A stretch of DNA of 64,000 nt. Source: an uncultured Clostridia bacterium. Lineage in GTDB: Bacteria > Bacillota > Clostridia > Peptostreptococcales > Anaerovoracaceae. Below the pieces are notes generated by a model, which did no database searches, was not told the DNA's origin, and saw only the letters and a list, made by a program, of their open reading frames with translations. The stretch lies in assembly GCA_947302715.1 (NCBI GenBank), contig CAMYVY010000007.1, positions 24,998-88,997 of the forward strand, read 5' to 3'. This document shows positions 11,445-22,788 of the stretch, one piece after another (position 1 is the stretch's first letter; each line of letters opens with the position of its first letter). The position numbers and the translations under genes are program-made.

Positions 11445-13361
11445 TTAGTTTTCTGATGGTGTGTCTTCGTCCACTACTGTGTAGTCAGCGTCAACTACGT
11501 TGTCGTCAGGATGGGATGCGCCCGCACCCGCGCCTGCATCAGCGCCACCAAAGCCTGCGCCAGCAGCGCCTGCGTTTGGATCAAAGCCGGCACCGCCCAT
11601 ATTAGGATCAGCACCTGCCTGTGCTCCGGCCTGCTGATAAAGCTTGGTTGAAACCTCGTTGAACTTTGTTGTCAGGGCTTCCATCTTTGCTCTGATGTCA
11701 TCCGGATTGTTCTGAGCAAGAGCGCTTCTGAGTTCACCGTTCATTGTCTCGAGAGTCTGCTTGTCCTCGTCGGAAATCTTTCCTTCGAGATCCTTGAGTG
11801 TTCTCTCTGTCTGGTATACCAGGCTCTCGCCCTGGTTCTGAAGTTCAACGCTCTCCTTGCGAGCCTTGTCCTCTGCAGCATACTGCTCAGCTTCTCTTAC
11901 CTTCTGGTTAATCTCCTCGTCGGACAGCTTGGTCGAAGAAGTGATCGTGATCTTCTGTTCCTTACCTGTTCCGAGGTCCTTGGCGCTTACGTTTACGATA
12001 CCGTTTGCGTCGATGTCGAATGTAACTTCGATCTGCGGAATTCCACGAGGTGCCGGAGCAATACCTGTGAGCTGGAATCTACCAAGTGTGATATTGTCTG
12101 CAGCCATTTCTCTTTCACCCTGCATTACGTGGATGTCTACAGCGGTCTGGTTGTCAGCAGCTGTGGAGAAGATCTGGCTCTTCTTTGTCGGGATTGTTGT
12201 ATTTCTCTCGATGAGCTTGGTTGCTACTCCGCCGAGTGTTTCGATGGAGAGCGAAAGCGGTGTTACGTCGAGGAGCAGGATGTCGTTTACTTCACCTGTA
12301 AGTACGCCTGCCTGGATTGCAGCACCAACCGCAACGCATTCGTCAGGGTTGATTCCCTTGAACGGTTCTTTGCCCGTTACGCGCTTTACTGCTTCCTGAA
12401 CTGCAGGGATTCTGGTGGATCCACCAACCAGGATAACCTTTTCGAGGTCAGCAGTAGTTACTCCGGCATCCGTCATAGCCTTCTGCATCGGAGCAACTGT
12501 TCTCTCTACGAGGTCAGCTGTGAGCTGCTCGAACTTTGCTCTTGTAAGGTCATAGTTCATGTGCAGCGGACCAGCATCCGTTACAGTGATGAACGGCAGG
12601 TTTACGTTTGTTGTCTGCTGGCTGGAGAGTTCCTTCTTTGCCTTCTCGGAAGCTTCTCTCAGTCTCTGCAGAGCCATCTTGTCTGCTCTAAGGTCAACGC
12701 CATTCTCCTTGGAGAATTCGTCAGCCAGATAGTTCATAACTACATTATCAAAGTCATCGCCGCCGAGGTGTGTATCACCGTTGGTTGCCAATACTTCGAA
12801 TACGCCGTCACCGAGTTCCAAAATTGAAACGTCGAATGTACCGCCGCCCAAATCGTAAACCAGAATCTTGTGTGTTCCTGCTTCCTTATCAAGGCCGTAT
12901 GCCAAGGATGCAGCTGTCGGTTCGTTGATGATTCTCTTTACATCGAGTCCTGCGATTTTTCCTGCGTCCTTTGTTGCCTGCTTCTGTGAGTCGGAGAAGT
13001 ATGCAGGTACCGTGATAACTACTTCCGTAATCTTCTCTCCGAGATATGCCTCAGCGTCGTTCTTTAGTTTGGTCAGAATCATTGCGCTGATGTCCTGCGG
13101 TGTGTATGTCTTTCCGTCAATCTGTACAGTATAGTCTTCGCCCATATGTCTCTTGATTGAGGAAATTGTTCTGTCAGGGTTTGTTACAGCCTGACGCTTT
13201 GCGGTTTCACCAACCAGTCTTTCGCCATTCTTTGCGAAACCAACTACCGAAGGTGTTGTTCTATTACCTTCTGCATTTGGGATTACGACGGGTTCTCCGC
13301 CTTCGAGTACTGCTACGCAGCTGTTTGTTGTACCTAAGTCTATTCCTATTACCTTTGCCAT
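11445..13361 (-). CDS. dnaK: Chaperone protein DnaK (Hsp70)
   Basis: A 638-residue Hsp70. The nucleotide-binding domain shows IDLGTTNSC (phosphate 1), [13 protein letters not shown] (phosphate 2) and [11 protein letters not shown] (adenosine). The interdomain linker and start of the substrate domain read [18 protein letters not shown], followed by a beta-sandwich and helical lid. The tail is Gly/Ala-rich and acidic (ends EDTPSEN). It lacks the ~24-residue insertion of proteobacterial DnaK, as expected for Firmicutes. It works with DnaJ and GrpE encoded on either side in the CIRCE-controlled operon. The start has an AGAGGTAG site. Confidence 0.99.
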   Translation of the reverse strand: MAKVIGIDLGTTNSCVAVLEGGEPVVIPNAEGNRTTPSVVGFAKNGERLVGETAKRQAVTNPDRTISSIKRHMGEDYTVQIDGKTYTPQDISAMILTKLKNDAEAYLGEKITEVVITVPAYFSDSQKQATKDAGKIAGLDVKRIINEPTAASLAYGLDKEAGTHKILVYDLGGGTFDVSILELGDGVFEVLATNGDTHLGGDDFDNVVMNYLADEFSKENGVDLRADKMALQRLREASEKAKKELSSQQTTNVNLPFITVTDAGPLHMNYDLTRAKFEQLTADLVERTVAPMQKAMTDAGVTTADLEKVILVGGSTRIPAVQEAVKRVTGKEPFKGINPDECVAVGAAIQAGVLTGEVNDILLLDVTPLSLSIETLGGVATKLIERNTTIPTKKSQIFSTAADNQTAVDIHVMQGEREMAADNITLGRFQLTGIAPAPRGIPQIEVTFDIDANGIVNVSAKDLGTGKEQKITITSSTKLSDEEINQKVREAEQYAAEDKARKESVELQNQGESLVYQTERTLKDLEGKISDEDKQTLETMNGELRSALAQNNPDDIRAKMEALTTKFNEVSTKLYQQAGAQAGADPNMGGAGFDPNAGAAGAGFGGADAGAGAGASHPDDNVVDADYTVVDEDTPSEN

Positions 13362-13385
13362 TTTTATCTACCTCTTTCTATAAAT

Positions 13386-14009
13386 TTATTTTGCAACTTT
13401 GACCATTGGGGGTCTGATTACTTTACCGTTTAGGGTGTAACCCTTTTGGATTACGCCTGAAATTTTGCCGCTTTCGTACTCGTCCGATTCTTCCATGACT
13501 GCGGCGTTATGGAAGTTAGGATCAAAGTCCTCGCCGAGCACATTCATTTCAGCAAGCCCTGACTCTCCCAGAGCATTTATGAGCTGCTTGAAGATATTCT
13601 CTATACCTTCTGCGTATTTTTCGTCCGTTGTTCCTTGTTCGAAAGCTCTCTCGAAATTATCCAGAACGCCGAGGATCTTGGTCATTACCTTTTCGCTTGC
13701 GCTGGATCTGATGTCCGATACCTCCTTGGCAGTACGCTTTTTGTAATTCTGGAAGTCAGCCATAAGCCTCATGTACTTGGTTTGCCAAGGATCTTCTTCG
13801 CTTGCGTTCGCAGCAGGTTCAGTTTCCGCCTCAGCCTCTGCACCCGCCTCCGTACTTTCGCTTCCATCTGAAGCCTCGGCATCAGTGCCTGCTTCCTCAG
13901 CGGTTTCAGACTCAGCCTCCGCATCGGGTTCCGCTTCTTTTACATCCTCAGCAAAATCATCTTCTGTTGGGATTTCCACTCCCTGGTCTTTTTCTTTTTC
14001 CGTTGCCAT
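13386..14009 (-). CDS. grpE: Nucleotide exchange factor GrpE
   Basis: A 207-residue protein that releases ADP from DnaK. The first ~70 residues are an unusually acidic, Ala/Glu/Asp-rich low-complexity tail. Then comes the long dimerisation helix (WQTKYMRLMADFQNYKKRT) and the C-terminal beta domain that contacts DnaK (GEDFDPNFHNAAV, IQKGYTLNGKVIRPPMVKV). The GGGAG site and ATG at 14009 fit. It sits between hrcA (119-bp gap, no second CIRCE seen) and dnaK (24-bp gap). The N-terminal composition is similar in style to the low-complexity insertions in prmA, SdhA and SdhB of this window. Confidence 0.97.
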   Translation of the reverse strand: MATEKEKDQGVEIPTEDDFAEDVKEAEPDAEAESETAEEAGTDAEASDGSESTEAGAEAEAETEPAANASEEDPWQTKYMRLMADFQNYKKRTAKEVSDIRSSASEKVMTKILGVLDNFERAFEQGTTDEKYAEGIENIFKQLINALGESGLAEMNVLGEDFDPNFHNAAVMEESDEYESGKISGVIQKGYTLNGKVIRPPMVKVAK

Positions 14010-14128
14010 TACTTATCTCCCGTCCGTCAATTTATTAACCTACAAACTGTTCATTTGGTCCGTAAGCCTTGTCATCTATATAAAATGCTTTCGCATAATT
14101 GGCTGCTGCCCCTCATAGGCGTCTATAA

Positions 14129-15205
14129 TTAGCCTCCTTCACCCGGTCCTACTTCATCAAGATTGCCTTCAAGCGTACTTCCCTCCAGCTTGAAGCTGTC
14201 GTTAAGGTTCTCCGTGAGGTATTCCATTATGGATGTGACCTCGCCGTACTTCATACGCTTAGGCCCGATAACTCCTATCTTTCCAACGGTTTTTCCATCG
14301 ACGCTGTAGGTCGCCGTAATCACCGAGTAATCCGCCATCTGTTCGTCCATATGCTCGTCGCCGATGGTTACGATTACGCCGTCATCACGTTCCACTATCG
14401 TTTTTAGGAATTCGTCCTTTTGATCGAGCATGGTCAGGAAGTTCTTCGCCTTTTCCATGTCGCTGTATTCGGGAATATCGAAGATATTCGTCAGTCCGTC
14501 CATATACAGCTGGACGTTCAGCATCTCTTCCAAAGTCTTCATGAAGTCCGGCATGATATCCTGGGCCAAATTACCCATAGCCTCGACATTGCTTTCAAAG
14601 CTTTCTATTATATTGTCCTTTAGCACGTCGGTCAGCTTCATCCCGCGGTATTTATATGTCATGCTCTTCGCAAGAAGCTGCAGGTTTTCTGCATTGCAGG
14701 GCCTCGGAAGCTTGAGCGCGGTATTTGAAATCTCACCCGTTTCGGAAACTATCATCATTACCACGGTCTTGTCGTCGACCGGAAGCAGATTCACAAATTT
14801 CAGCGCTTCTTCATTTCTCGTTGGCGTGACTGCGAATGACGTCAGGTTTGTAATCCTTGATAGAATCCTGGCTGCGTGCCTAATCGTTCTCTCAAACTCA
14901 TTGATATCCGCCTGGAGTTCGTTTGCAATGGCCGTTTTTTCGGCAACACTTAGTTCCGGCTTCTCCATGAGCTGATTCACATAAAGCCTGTAGGCCTTGT
15001 CGGATGGAACGCGTCCCGCGGATGTGTGGGGATGTGTCAGATACCCCATTTCCTCCAAATCGCTCATCTCGTTTCGTATGGTCGCAGGACTGATGCTCAT
15101 ATCCAGTTTCTTCGAAAGTGTCCTGGATCCAACGGGTTCAGCCGTTTTGACATAGTCACTTATTATGGCCTGCAATATCTTTAATTTTCTTTCCGTTAAT
15201 TCCAT
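14129..15205 (-). CDS. hrcA: Heat-inducible transcription repressor HrcA
   Basis: A 358-residue repressor of the class I heat-shock genes. The N-terminal winged helix (ELTERKLKILQAIISDYVKTAEPVGS to about residue 105; SPATIRNEMSDLEEMGYL is the recognition part) binds CIRCE; the rest is the GAF-like/dimerisation part. The ATG at 15205 follows a GGAG at proper spacing; the 14 extra codons upstream lack support. It is first in the operon hrcA-grpE-dnaK-dnaJ and directly follows a perfect CIRCE, giving negative autoregulation; GroEL normally modulates its activity. Confidence 0.97.
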   Translation of the reverse strand: MELTERKLKILQAIISDYVKTAEPVGSRTLSKKLDMSISPATIRNEMSDLEEMGYLTHPHTSAGRVPSDKAYRLYVNQLMEKPELSVAEKTAIANELQADINEFERTIRHAARILSRITNLTSFAVTPTRNEEALKFVNLLPVDDKTVVMMIVSETGEISNTALKLPRPCNAENLQLLAKSMTYKYRGMKLTDVLKDNIIESFESNVEAMGNLAQDIMPDFMKTLEEMLNVQLYMDGLTNIFDIPEYSDMEKAKNFLTMLDQKDEFLKTIVERDDGVIVTIGDEHMDEQMADYSVITATYSVDGKTVGKIGVIGPKRMKYGEVTSIMEYLTENLNDSFKLEGSTLEGNLDEVGPGEGG

Positions 15206-15271
15206 TTGGTATCTCCGGTATATTTCTTTACATGGGACAAAGCCCAAAATTTGAAGTTTCCCTTCAATATA

Positions 15272-15298
15272 TTAGCACTCACATCTATCGAGTGCTAA
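15272..15298 (-). promoter_or_regulatory. CIRCE operator of the hrcA operon
   Basis: Perfect TTAGCACTC-N9-GAGTGCTAA, the HrcA-binding inverted repeat, 67 bp before the hrcA start and directly downstream of the predicted -10. Confidence 0.98.
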
Positions 15299-15309
15299 TC
15301 ACTAAATAT

Positions 15310-15337
15310 AATGTACCACTTTTTTAACGAAAGTCAA
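15310..15337 (-). promoter_or_regulatory. Sigma-A type promoter of the hrcA operon
   Basis: On the minus strand TTGACT (15332-15337), 16-nt spacer, TACATT (15310-15315), immediately upstream of CIRCE so HrcA binding would cover the transcription start. Confidence 0.7.
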
Positions 15338-15371
15338 CATACTAAATATGAAAAATTGCTGAAAAATGTAA

Positions 15372-17025
<1,654 letters not shown>

Positions 17026-18468
17026 TTATTTTTTTCCTGCGATTTCTCTTGCAACAAAGACGCCACTGGCGCTCGCATGTGAAAGCGAATGTGTCACGCC
17101 GCTTCCGTCTCCTATTATATATAATCCCGGATACTTCGATTCAAGGTTCTCATTCAGCTGAACCTCCATATTATAGAACTTGACTTCTACGCCGTAGAGC
17201 AGCGTATCATCGTTTGCTGTTCCGGGCGCAATTTTATCAAGAGCATAAATCATCTCTATTATTCCATCAAGAATTCTCTTCGGAAGAACCAGCGACAGAT
17301 CTCCAGGTGTAGCATTCAAGGTAGGACGAACAGTGCATTCGTTTATTCTCTTTGCAGTGCTTCTATGTCCGCGTTCCAAGTCACCGAAGCGCTGAACGAT
17401 AACGCCGCCTCCCAGCATATTCGAAAGCCTTGCGATACTTTCTCCGTAGCCGTTGCTGTCCTTGAATGGCTCCGAAAAATGCTTTGATACCAGAAGCGCA
17501 AAATTCGTGTTCTGAGTTTTTCTCTCAGGGTCCTCGAAGCTGTGTCCGTTCACCGTAACAATACCGTTGGTGTTTTCGGTTACGACGATGCCGTGCGGAT
17601 TCATGCAAAACGTGCGTACCCTGTCCTCGTATTTCTTCGTCCTGTAGACTATCTTGCTTTCATACAATTCATCGGTCAGATGAGAGAATATTTCAGCGGG
17701 AAGTTCAACCCTGACTCCGAGGTCCACGCGGTTGCTCAGTGTTTCTATATCGAGGTCACCACAAACCTTTTCCATCCACTTGCTCCCGCTTCGACCAACG
17801 GAGACGATGCATTTGGATGCGGTTGCGGTCCCCTTCTTCTTTCCGGGACCTTCAAACGATACTTCATATTGCGTTTCAGCCGCTTTTTTACGCGGCTTTG
17901 CGGACTTTGATGCTTCAGATTTGGTTTTAGGATTTAGAACCTTGATTGAATCCACCATAGTATCAAAGTGGAAGTCAATCTTGTCCTTCATTTCATCATA
18001 AAGGTTTTCCAGAACCACATAGTTGATGTCCGTTCCAAGGTGGCGAACCGATGCCTCGAGCAAAGTCAGGCCATTCTGCATACATTCTTTTTTGAAGCTG
18101 CTCCCCGCCGTTGAATATAGCTTGGTTCCTTCTCCTCCGTGGCTCATGTTTATCTCATCAACATAGCGCATCAATTCGAAGGCTTTATCCCTTCCGATGT
18201 ATTCGTAGAGCGTACCGCCGAAGTCGTTTGTTATATTGTATTTTCCATCGGAAAATGCACCCGCTCCGCCGAAGCCGCGCATTATGGCGCAACGCTTACA
18301 GTGAATGCACTCCTTTACTTTCACTCCATCTATCGGACAGTGACGTTTATTTAAGGGCGCCCCTGCTTCAAATACACCGATTTTAAGCTTCGGTGCCTTC
18401 TTCATAAGTTCATAGGCCGAGAATATTCCCCCGGGACCTGCTCCGATTATTACCACATCATATTTCAT
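17026..18468 (-). CDS. FAD-dependent oxidoreductase of the COG2509 type
   Basis: A 480-residue flavoprotein. It begins with the FAD dinucleotide motif VVIIGAGPGGIFSAYEL, followed by a Cys-rich VKECIHCKRCAIMRGFGGAGAF segment, a mid-protein CIVSVGRSGSKWM strand and the C-terminal FAD motif GLYIIGDGSGVTHSLSHA. This matches the widespread uncharacterised FAD-dependent dehydrogenase family (COG2509); the substrate is unknown. A Lys/Ser/Ala-rich insert (about 197-215; SEASKSAKPRKKAAE) looks like a species-specific low-complexity addition. The ATG at 18468 is 6 nt after AAGGTG; the GTG at 18477 is less likely. It lies 30 bp upstream of glpK, possibly co-transcribed with it. Confidence 0.8.
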   Translation of the reverse strand: MKYDVVIIGAGPGGIFSAYELMKKAPKLKIGVFEAGAPLNKRHCPIDGVKVKECIHCKRCAIMRGFGGAGAFSDGKYNITNDFGGTLYEYIGRDKAFELMRYVDEINMSHGGEGTKLYSTAGSSFKKECMQNGLTLLEASVRHLGTDINYVVLENLYDEMKDKIDFHFDTMVDSIKVLNPKTKSEASKSAKPRKKAAETQYEVSFEGPGKKKGTATASKCIVSVGRSGSKWMEKVCGDLDIETLSNRVDLGVRVELPAEIFSHLTDELYESKIVYRTKKYEDRVRTFCMNPHGIVVTENTNGIVTVNGHSFEDPERKTQNTNFALLVSKHFSEPFKDSNGYGESIARLSNMLGGGVIVQRFGDLERGHRSTAKRINECTVRPTLNATPGDLSLVLPKRILDGIIEMIYALDKIAPGTANDDTLLYGVEVKFYNMEVQLNENLESKYPGLYIIGDGSGVTHSLSHASASGVFVAREIAGKK

Positions 18469-18511
18469 TTTGATCACCTTGTTTCATTTATATACTATTA
18501 TATATGTACAA

Positions 18512-19174
18512 TTATATATGAATATATATAGCCCTAAGTCCAAACAGAATTAATGCATATCCCACGAACATCACTATTCCGGCGACATACCACTTGCCTC
18601 CGCGATTGAAGCCATAGAAGTCTTCCCATCCTTTAATGAGATTGCCCTCTTCATCCCGTTCAGAAACCATGATAACCTGTCTTAGATATACCCATGCATA
18701 TACTATCAGCGGTATCATGCCGACCAGGGTTTCTTCTACGCTTATTCTATCAAAGTCCTCAAGCACGCAGATTGAAAATACAGATAAAACCGGCCCCGCA
18801 AGATGCATGTGGAAACTGGTTCTGCTAAGCAGTTTACCATAACCTATTGTGGGTCCCAAATAAAGCATCACTGTAACAAACGTAAGCGTAACCGCTGCTG
18901 CGCTGTAGAACTTAAGGAGCGTAACCCAATGCGGAAATACCACTCCGCAGAGGCAGAGATTCTGAAATTCGAATATCAGCGCTATTCCACATGCGACAGC
19001 CGAGAAGATATTTGATAATGTCGTATAATATCTTAGCGCTTTCTTCCCTATTGGCGCTTCCAATTTGTCTTCCCCTCTCGGAAGCAGAAAATATCCCGCT
19101 ACGATGTATGCCGTAACCAGAAGCACTATCATATTGCATGCTATTGCTAAGTAAAGTTTCGTGAGTTCTGTCAT
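18512..19174 (-). CDS. Six-helix membrane protein (Pr6Pr-like)
   Basis: A 220-residue integral membrane protein with about six hydrophobic segments (about 7-28, 45-68, 80-105, 117-137, 148-166, 192-215). The YYTTLSNIFSAV segment, FHMHLAGPVLSVFS and the ending YVAGIVMFVGYALILFG resemble the Pr6Pr/FAR-17a-like family of putative six-helix membrane proteins; no biochemical role can be assigned. A conserved-looking GWEDFYGFNRGG loop lies before the last helix. It follows hemW with an 18-bp gap on the same strand. The ribosome-binding site is weak. The family call is by general resemblance only. Confidence 0.6.
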   Translation of the reverse strand: MTELTKLYLAIACNMIVLLVTAYIVAGYFLLPRGEDKLEAPIGKKALRYYTTLSNIFSAVACGIALIFEFQNLCLCGVVFPHWVTLLKFYSAAAVTLTFVTVMLYLGPTIGYGKLLSRTSFHMHLAGPVLSVFSICVLEDFDRISVEETLVGMIPLIVYAWVYLRQVIMVSERDEEGNLIKGWEDFYGFNRGGKWYVAGIVMFVGYALILFGLRAIYIHI

Positions 19175-19192
19175 GGCTTTTTGATTCTGCTA

Positions 19193-20371
19193 CTATACAA
19201 AAATGGACATGATTCGGTTTGATACGTCGATGCCCTTTTCGGTAAGTCTTAGTGCAACCGGCACTCCCTCCGCATCGACGAATTGCTTAATCGCCCCGCT
19301 TTCAAAGAACTCACGGAGTTCTTCCCAGCGATCAGAAAACGCCTCCTGAAATGAAATACCAAACCTTATTTTAAAATCCGAATAATCTATTCCGCTCGTT
19401 AGCCTGAGTCCGGTAAAGGAGTATTCGGACATATCATCGAATCTTGAATTAATGTGAAGCTCGGATAATCTTCCGGATAAGTCATTTAAATTGCATTCCA
19501 TATAATCCCGGACGGAATCTTTGAATGTGAAGCGCCTACCATCTATGTATGACGACGCGCTCGGTCCAACTCCCAAATATTCGTTGAGCGACCAATACTT
19601 CAAATTATGCCTGCACTCAAATCCCGGGATGGATGCATTGCTGATTTCATAATGCTTGTAGCCTGCGGCCTTAAGCATTGCAATCGCCTTGTGGTACATC
19701 GCTCTATCAAGTTCGTCAGAGAGCTCATCAAATTCTCCGGCTTCAAATCGATCAAAATACGGCGTGCCCTCTTCCAACTGCAGACTATAGAATGAAATAT
19801 GTTCCGGCTTTAAATCGATGACCTTCTTTAAAGTCTTATTCCACTCACCCATACTCTGCCCCGGAATCCCGAACATCAAATCGATGTTTAGATTGTCAAA
19901 GCCTGCCTCTCTGGCGATTTTGATGGAGCGCTCGGCTTCTAAGGAATTGTGGATTCTACCGAGAGTTCCGAGAACTCCGTCATCAAAGGATTGAACGCCG
20001 ATGGATATTCTGTTAAACCCTGCTTCCTTTAGTTTCGCGAGCCCATGAAGAATCCCCGGGTTCGCTTCTATTGTAATCTCACAATCGATTTCCACATCAA
20101 AGTTTTCTCGTATTGCTTCGAGGACGGATATTATATAATCCTCGTGAATTGATGTCGGCGTTCCGCCGCCAAAGAAGATGCTGTCAACCTTTCTTCCGCC
20201 GGAATACTCTTCGCCGAAGCTTTTTAAGTCGCAGATGACTTTAGCTATATATTCCTCTGCGGAACAAGATGCACCCGTTCCAAGCTCCTCCGAATAAAAC
20301 CCGCAATAAGGGCATTTTCTTATGCAGAAAGGTATATGAATGTATATTCCCAGTTTATTTGTCGTCATCAT
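19193..20371 (-). CDS. hemW: Radical SAM protein HemW (heme chaperone, HemN-like)
   Basis: A 392-residue radical SAM protein. The cluster motif is [12 protein letters not shown] (CxxxCxxC) near residue 17, followed by [31 protein letters not shown] and [12 protein letters not shown], then the C-terminal HemN domain ([18 protein letters not shown]). The arrangement downstream of lepA is the classic HemW position in Firmicutes; HemW proteins transfer heme rather than oxidise coproporphyrinogen, so the older HemN name is avoided. The ATG at 20371 (or 20368, ATGATG) overlaps the 3' end of lepA by 14-17 bp, suggesting translational coupling; no strong ribosome-binding site is seen. Confidence 0.93.
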   Translation of the reverse strand: MMTTNKLGIYIHIPFCIRKCPYCGFYSEELGTGASCSAEEYIAKVICDLKSFGEEYSGGRKVDSIFFGGGTPTSIHEDYIISVLEAIRENFDVEIDCEITIEANPGILHGLAKLKEAGFNRISIGVQSFDDGVLGTLGRIHNSLEAERSIKIAREAGFDNLNIDLMFGIPGQSMGEWNKTLKKVIDLKPEHISFYSLQLEEGTPYFDRFEAGEFDELSDELDRAMYHKAIAMLKAAGYKHYEISNASIPGFECRHNLKYWSLNEYLGVGPSASSYIDGRRFTFKDSVRDYMECNLNDLSGRLSELHINSRFDDMSEYSFTGLRLTSGIDYSDFKIRFGISFQEAFSDRWEELREFFESGAIKQFVDAEGVPVALRLTEKGIDVSNRIMSIFV

Positions 20372-22169
20372 ATTTGAGAACAGCGGTGAACGCTTCCTGC
20401 GGAACTTCCACGCGACCAAACTGGCGCATGCGCTTTTTACCTTCCTTCTGTTTCTCCAGAAGTTTCTTCTTTCGCGAGATATCGCCGCCATAGCATTTTG
20501 CGATAACGTCCTTACGATATGCCTTTACGGTTTCTCGCGCTATTACCTTTTGACCGATGGCCGCTTGAATTGGAACCTCAAACTGATGCATCGGAATAAC
20601 TTCCTTTAGCTTCTTGCAGACGAAGCGTCCCCTGTCATATGCTTCTGATTCATGGACTATCATCGAGAAGGCATCAACTATCTCTTTGTTTAAAAGCACA
20701 TCCATCTTAACAAGAGTCGATTTTTGATAGCGGATGAATTCATAGTCCAAGGACCCATAACCTCTGGTCTTTGATTTAAGTGCATCGAAGAAATCATATA
20801 TAACTTCGTTGAGCGGAAGCTCGTAATGCAGAGTAACTCTATCCTTTGTAATATACTCCATGTGAAGCATGTTTCCTCTGCGCTTTTGACAGAGTTCCAT
20901 GATTGAACCGACGTATTCCTTCGGTATCATTATATCTGCCTTTACAATCGGTTCCTCTATGTGATCGATTTCAACAGGCGCAGGCAGGTTTGTCGGATTC
21001 TGAATCATCTCCACTCTGCCGTCGGTCATTACTACTTTATATACTACGCTCGGAGAGGTCGTGATGACCGCTAAGTCAAATTCTCTTTCGAGTCTCTCAA
21101 CTATGATTTCCATATGGAGGAGCCCAAGGAATCCGCATCTAAATCCAAAACCAAGAGCGGTCGAGGTCTCGGGTTCAAAGTTGAACGCCGCATCGTTTAC
21201 CTGCAGCTTTTCCAATGCGTCCTTTACGCCTTCGTATTTCTCGCCTTCAGCCGGGTAAATTCCACAATAAACCATCGACTGAGCCTTCTTGTATCCGGGG
21301 AGCATTTCAGCTGCCGGAGCGGATGCAAGAGTTATGGTATCGCCAACCTGAGCGTCCTTTACCTGCTTGATGCTGGCGCAGATATATCCTACTTCTCCCG
21401 CCTTTAGAGACTTCACCGGAACATGTCCCGGAGCCATCACGCCTACTTCCGTAACCTCATATTTTTTTCCGGTGTTCATTAGAAGTATTTCATCGCCCAC
21501 CTTGACAGAACCATCAAAGATTCGTGTGTAGATGACCACACCCTTGTAATTATCGTAGACCGAATCGAAGATGAGCGCCTTCAGTTTTCCATCAGGATCT
21601 CCGGATGGCGCAGGTATGGTTTTTACTACCGCCTCCAAAAGCTCAGTGATGCCGATACCTTCCTTTGCCGAAACGAGCGGAGCCTCGGAAGCATCGATTC
21701 CAATCATCTCCTCGATTTCTTCTCTTGTCTCATCGGGCCTGGAGCTCGCGAGGTCAATCTTGTTCAGGACGGGAAGAATCTCCAAATCCTCTTCCAGCGC
21801 AAGGTATACGTTGGCCATGGTCTGAGCTTCCACTCCCTGTGTGGAATCAACAACAAGGACAGCGCCTTCACATGCCGCAAGACTCCTTGATACCTCATAG
21901 TTAAAGTCGACATGACCCGGCGTATCAATCAGGTTGAAAATGTATTCCTTTCCGTCCTGCGCCTTATAGACAAGGCGCGTCGTCTGGAGCTTTATGGTTA
22001 TTCCGCGTTCACGCTCCAGATCCATGTTGTCCAGGAATTGTTCCTTCATATCGCGCTCGGCAACAAGACCGGTATTTTCAATAATCCTGTCTGCCAGAGT
22101 CGACTTCCCATGATCTATATGGGCAATAATGCTAAAGTTCCTAATGTAATCTTGGTAATTCGGTTCCAT
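20355..22169 (-). CDS. lepA: Elongation factor 4 (LepA)
   Basis: A 604-residue translational GTPase that back-translocates or helps initiate ribosomes. Visible: G1 [14 protein letters not shown], the G2 region [15 protein letters not shown]3 [17 protein letters not shown]4 [10 protein letters not shown]5 [13 protein letters not shown], and the LepA-specific C-terminal domain ending in [16 protein letters not shown]. Length and order match the family exactly. An AGGAAACG site precedes the ATG. hemW is downstream with overlap. Confidence 0.98.
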   Translation of the reverse strand: MEPNYQDYIRNFSIIAHIDHGKSTLADRIIENTGLVAERDMKEQFLDNMDLERERGITIKLQTTRLVYKAQDGKEYIFNLIDTPGHVDFNYEVSRSLAACEGAVLVVDSTQGVEAQTMANVYLALEEDLEILPVLNKIDLASSRPDETREEIEEMIGIDASEAPLVSAKEGIGITELLEAVVKTIPAPSGDPDGKLKALIFDSVYDNYKGVVIYTRIFDGSVKVGDEILLMNTGKKYEVTEVGVMAPGHVPVKSLKAGEVGYICASIKQVKDAQVGDTITLASAPAAEMLPGYKKAQSMVYCGIYPAEGEKYEGVKDALEKLQVNDAAFNFEPETSTALGFGFRCGFLGLLHMEIIVERLEREFDLAVITTSPSVVYKVVMTDGRVEMIQNPTNLPAPVEIDHIEEPIVKADIMIPKEYVGSIMELCQKRRGNMLHMEYITKDRVTLHYELPLNEVIYDFFDALKSKTRGYGSLDYEFIRYQKSTLVKMDVLLNKEIVDAFSMIVHESEAYDRGRFVCKKLKEVIPMHQFEVPIQAAIGQKVIARETVKAYRKDVIAKCYGGDISRKKKLLEKQKEGKKRMRQFGRVEVPQEAFTAVLKYDDDK

Positions 22170-22208
22170 CGTTTCCTATTTTAATTCAATACATCCCATA
22201 AATTATAA

Positions 22209-22233
22209 GGGATACCGAATCCACCGATATCCC
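22209..22233 (-). terminator. Hairpin after the small lipoprotein gene
   Basis: Minus-strand GGGATATCGG / CCGAATCC-type stem (GGGATA...TATCCC) followed by TTATAATTT, 55 bp past the lipoprotein stop. The T-tract is poor, so termination is only likely. Confidence 0.5.
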
Positions 22234-22288
22234 TGGTTAATCACTGCACAATAATACTGCACAATATAATAGAAGCAAATAAGAGTTA

Positions 22289-22675
22289 TTACTCAAACAT
22301 TTTGCTCGTTATCTCTTTGCCGGTGTCATCCACATAGGAAACCTTGATGCTGATACCGCTTATTCCTGTTTCAGTTTCCAAATCCGTGATAACTCCTTTA
22401 AAGGTATCCCCCAGACTATTCAATGCATTGTTTAATACATCTGCCGTAAAGTTGATGTCTTCAACAGTATATGTTATTTCCATCGTGTTTCCGGTTATGT
22501 TTACCGTTGCATTCGGGTCGTCTGAGACGATGCCTTGTATTGCGTCCTGTTCACTCTGGTTTGCCTTTACATAGCTTTCTAATGTGTCCGGTTCTTTGCT
22601 TCCGCAAGCGGCGGCGACAACCGAGACAGCCATAACAGCAAGAAGCGTTAGGGCGATTCTTTTATTCCCCTTCAT
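22289..22675 (-). CDS. Small secreted lipoprotein (DUF4854-like)
   Basis: A 128-residue protein with a type II signal peptide: KGNKR, a hydrophobic stretch, and the lipobox SVVAAACG, which places the lipidated Cys near residue 24. The mature part (KEPDTLESYVKANQSEQ, later MEITYTVEDINF and GISGISIKVSYVDDTGKEI) resembles DUF4854 lipoproteins of Clostridia, whose role is unknown. A GGAGA site 8 nt upstream supports the ATG at 22675. It is monocistronic between lepA and metY. The family name is given from memory of the pattern and should be treated as tentative. Confidence 0.75.
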   Translation of the reverse strand: MKGNKRIALTLLAVMAVSVVAAACGSKEPDTLESYVKANQSEQDAIQGIVSDDPNATVNITGNTMEITYTVEDINFTADVLNNALNSLGDTFKGVITDLETETGISGISIKVSYVDDTGKEITSKMFE

Positions 22676-22788
22676 TTTGTAATTCTCCTTTTTGCAACAC
22701 ATGCATTTAGCCGGGCAAGTCTCTTAAACAGCTTGCAATTCAAGCATTCAACGCATGCAACCTACGTGTAAATTATAATGGATTGATT

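Noticed and set aside
13802..14118. Ser/Ala-rich plus-strand ORFs opposite grpE
   Set aside because: Shadows of the acidic low-complexity N-terminus of GrpE.
14010..14128. Second CIRCE before grpE
   Set aside because: The 119-bp gap has no TTAGCACTC-type dyad; grpE is probably read from the hrcA promoter.
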